This document shows, in pieces, positions 4,617 through 5,884 of a stretch of DNA of 5,884 nucleotides; positions within the stretch are counted from its first letter, which is position 1; each line of letters starts with the position of its first letter. The position numbers and the translations under genes are program-made. Origin of the DNA: Oscillospiraceae bacterium (GTDB taxonomy: Bacteria > Bacillota > Clostridia > Oscillospirales > Ruminococcaceae); contig JAFPXW010000236.1 in the NCBI GenBank assembly GCA_017394565.1, positions 1-5,884 on the forward strand. Reading direction: 5' to 3'. The notes below the pieces were generated by a model that saw nothing but the letters and a program-made list of their open reading frames with translations, ran no database searches and was not told the DNA's origin.

Positions 4617-5120
4617 ATGAACATCAGGATCTTCGGCACAGCGAACGATTCCATCGTGGATGGCCCCGGACTGCGCTTTTCGGTATTTGTACAGGGATGT
4701 CCCCACCACTGCAAGGGCTGCCACAACCCCGGCAGCCACGATTTCGAGGGCGGTACGATCATGACCACAGAGGAATTATTCGACAAGATCCAGGCAAATC
4801 CGCTGCTCGACGGCGTGACATTCAGTGGGGGAGAGCCCTTCTGCCAGCCGATGCCGCTGTATGAGCTGGGCAAGCAGGTGAAGGCGCTGGGGCTGAACAT
4901 CATCACCTACACAGGCTACACGTTCGAGCAGCTCTATGAAAACCGGCTGACGAACGAGGGGTACGAGAAGCTGCTGTCCGTGACCGATCTGCTGGTGGAC
5001 GGCAGATTTGTGGAAGAACTGCGGAGTCTGGAGCTGCGCTTCCGCGGAAGCTCCAACCAGCGCATCCTCGACGTTCCGGCAAGCCTCGCGGCAGGCCGCG
5101 CGGTCGAAGCTCAGATATGA
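4617..5120 (+). CDS. nrdG: Anaerobic ribonucleotide reductase activating protein (radical SAM)
   Basis: The 167-aa enzyme uses a [4Fe-4S] cluster and S-adenosylmethionine to form the glycyl radical on NrdD. The cluster motif CPHHCKGC has Cys28, Cys32 and Cys35 in the radical SAM CX3CX2C spacing, followed by HNP. TFSGGEP (68-74) is the SAM-binding glycine motif. The C-terminal part carries the NrdG-like TDLLVDGRF and FRGSSNQRI signatures. Length and order are normal for the family. GGAGG (4603-4607) is 9 nt from ATG 4617 but only 3 nt from the in-frame ATG 4611, so 4617 is preferred (product begins MNIRIFGTANDSIVDGPG). It lies 71 nt after nrdD, with a hairpin between, and overlaps the next gene by 4 nt. 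Confidence 0.96.
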   Translation: MNIRIFGTANDSIVDGPGLRFSVFVQGCPHHCKGCHNPGSHDFEGGTIMTTEELFDKIQANPLLDGVTFSGGEPFCQPMPLYELGKQVKALGLNIITYTGYTFEQLYENRLTNEGYEKLLSVTDLLVDGRFVEELRSLELRFRGSSNQRILDVPASLAAGRAVEAQI

Positions 5121-5380
5121 ATTATACCTACATGGTCGAGTGTGCGGACGGCACATTGTACACCGGATGGACGAACGACCTCGAAAAGCGCCTCGCCGCC
5201 CATAATTCCGGCAAGGGCGCAAAATACACCTCGACGCGCCGGCCAGTATGCCTAGTCTATGCCGAGGCGCATGAGGACAAACGTGACGCCCAGCGCCGCG
5301 AGTACCGCATCAAGCAGCTTACACGAAGTGAGAAGCTGCTCTTGATCGATACGGGAACCAATATCTTAAAGAATGAATAA
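5117..5380 (+). CDS. Small GIY-YIG nuclease-domain protein (UPF0213/YhbQ-like)
   Basis: The 87-aa product is a stand-alone GIY-YIG domain. The first motif is degenerate (YTYMVECADG, 3-12) and the second reads LYTGWTND (14-21). These are followed by the expected catalytic arginine in KRLAAHNSG (Arg25) and a candidate metal-binding glutamate in RREYRIKQL (Glu62). Such proteins are widespread in bacteria. Relatives are linked to DNA repair or structure-specific cleavage, but this subgroup is poorly defined and no substrate can be named. The ATG overlaps the nrdG stop (ATGA at 5117-5120) and has no good ribosome binding site, so translation probably depends on coupling to nrdG. This makes it a third member of the nrdDG operon, ended by the terminator at 5401-5454. 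Confidence 0.9.
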   Translation: MNYTYMVECADGTLYTGWTNDLEKRLAAHNSGKGAKYTSTRRPVCLVYAEAHEDKRDAQRREYRIKQLTRSEKLLLIDTGTNILKNE

Positions 5381-5400
5381 AAGATGAATTAGTTATAAAT

Positions 5401-5454
5401 ATAGCGGAATGTGTCAGTTTATTAGCAAACTATGACAAAATTCTGCTATTTTTT
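5401..5454 (+). terminator. Long-hairpin intrinsic terminator of the nrdDG operon
   Basis: ATAGCGGAAT (5401-5410) pairs with ATTCTGCTAT (5440-5449) over 10 bp with one G-U pair. Inside, TGTCA (5412-5416) pairs with TGACA (5433-5437) and GTTT (5417-5420) with AAAC (5427-5430), around the loop ATTAGC with small bulges. Six T residues end the structure (5449-5454). It starts 20 nt after the GIY-YIG stop codon. Confidence 0.85.
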
Positions 5455-5498
5455 ATATCAAAAAGCAATATACAGTTAGTTTTGAATGCGATATGTCA

Positions 5499-5527
5499 TT
5501 GAAATTATGTAAAAATACTGGTAAAAT
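5499..5527 (+). promoter_or_regulatory. Extended -10 sigma-A promoter of the secreted-protein gene
   Basis: -35 TTGAAA (5499-5504) and -10 TAAAAT (5522-5527) are 17 bp apart, with TG at 5519-5520 forming an extended -10. The predicted start is near 5534, leaving a leader of about 40 nt. The surrounding 5381-5560 is strongly AT-rich and holds no other gene. Each hexamer departs from consensus at one position, so it should be weaker than the tRNA and CNNM promoters. Confidence 0.7.
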
Positions 5528-5573
5528 ATACAATATAGACATCAGTTGTTCATAACTTTGAGGAGGAATGAAG

Positions 5574-5884
5574 ATGAAATCACTAAAAAATCGAGTGCTT
5601 GGGCTGCTCACAGCCTGCTCGATGGCACTGACCGGATTTTCTGCCGGAATGTTCAGCCAGACAGCAAGCGCAGCACAGGCCAACTGGAAGTTTGACTTCG
5701 GTAATGCCGGCACATCCAGCGGCTACACCGGTGTCAGCGCTTCCACCGGTTATTCGGCAAGTCTGGGGTATGGCTTTGCACAGACCGGAAACGTTTCTGA
5801 TGTAACTGCCGGGGGCAGCGGTGCGGGAAGCGATGCAGTGTCTTTCAATTCCGACGACGCTAAGAATACCTTTAATGTAGACCT
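5574..5884 (+). CDS. Secreted protein, N-terminal part; possible carbohydrate-active enzyme (CE12-like)
   Basis: The window holds 103 complete codons and the gene continues past the edge. The start is fixed by GAGGAGG (5560-5566), 7 nt before ATG 5574. An in-frame ATG at 5568 is too close to the ribosome binding site. Residues 1-34 form a clear signal peptide: basic MKSLKNR, a hydrophobic core, and a probable signal peptidase I site after TASA or TASAA. The mature protein begins with a Gly/Ser-rich beta-type segment, WKFDFGNAG then SGYTGVSAS, LGYGF and SDAVSF. From memory, this pattern resembles the N-terminal module of secreted rhamnogalacturonan acetylesterase-like (CE12) and other pectin-active proteins of Ruminococcus and Clostridium. 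No catalytic motif is visible yet, so the enzyme class is inference. Secretion is well supported. Confidence 0.8.
   Translation, partial: MKSLKNRVLGLLTACSMALTGFSAGMFSQTASAAQANWKFDFGNAGTSSGYTGVSASTGYSASLGYGFAQTGNVSDVTAGGSGAGSDAVSFNSDDAKNTFNVD

Noticed and set aside
4594..4622. TTGACA at 4594-4599 as an internal promoter for nrdG
   Set aside because: The -10 position falls on the nrdG start codon and does not resemble TATAAT.

Overview
The window looks like a chromosomal segment of an anaerobic, gut- or rumen-type Clostridia bacterium, probably Oscillospiraceae/Ruminococcus-like. This is an inference, not a database result. It rests on the oxygen-sensitive class III ribonucleotide reductase pair nrdD-nrdG, strong AGGAGG-type ribosome binding sites, consensus sigma-A promoters with 17-bp spacers, U-tailed terminators, and a secreted protein whose mature N-terminus resembles those of pectin-active enzymes of such organisms.

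Layout. (1) Positions 1-196, minus strand: a tRNA operon with its own consensus promoter, tRNA-Leu(GAG) with encoded CCA, a 22-nt AT-rich spacer, and the 5' end of what looks like a tRNA-Ser cut by the window edge. (2) Positions 197-352: AT-rich spacer with three copies of a TCGTAAA motif. (3) Positions 353-1829, plus strand: a strong extended -10 promoter, a short leader with a possible 43-codon upstream ORF, a full intrinsic terminator inside that leader, then a CNNM/CorC-type membrane protein with a CBS pair (418 aa), closed by a second terminator. (4) Positions 1830-2208: a 379-bp stretch without a convincing gene but dense in palindromes. It holds a near-consensus Firmicutes LexA (SOS) box, two NrdR-box-like sites, a repeated ATACTAA motif and the nrdD promoter. 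(5) Positions 2209-5380: nrdD (778 aa), an intercistronic hairpin, nrdG (167 aa), and a small GIY-YIG nuclease-domain gene whose start overlaps the nrdG stop by 4 nt, closed by a long hairpin terminator. (6) Positions 5499-5884: a new promoter and the first 103 complete codons of a secreted protein running off the edge, possibly a family CE12-like pectin esterase or related carbohydrate-active protein.

How the parts work together. NrdG, a radical SAM enzyme, installs the glycyl radical on NrdD (predicted Gly746), and NrdD then makes dNTPs without oxygen. The GIY-YIG protein is translationally coupled to nrdG, which with the putative LexA box suggests, but does not prove, a link between DNA damage and precursor supply. 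The CNNM/CorC gene appears to be an independent unit whose leader terminator points to transcription attenuation. I found no CRISPR array, insertion sequence or prophage gene. The least explained parts are the CNNM leader and the nrdD upstream region.
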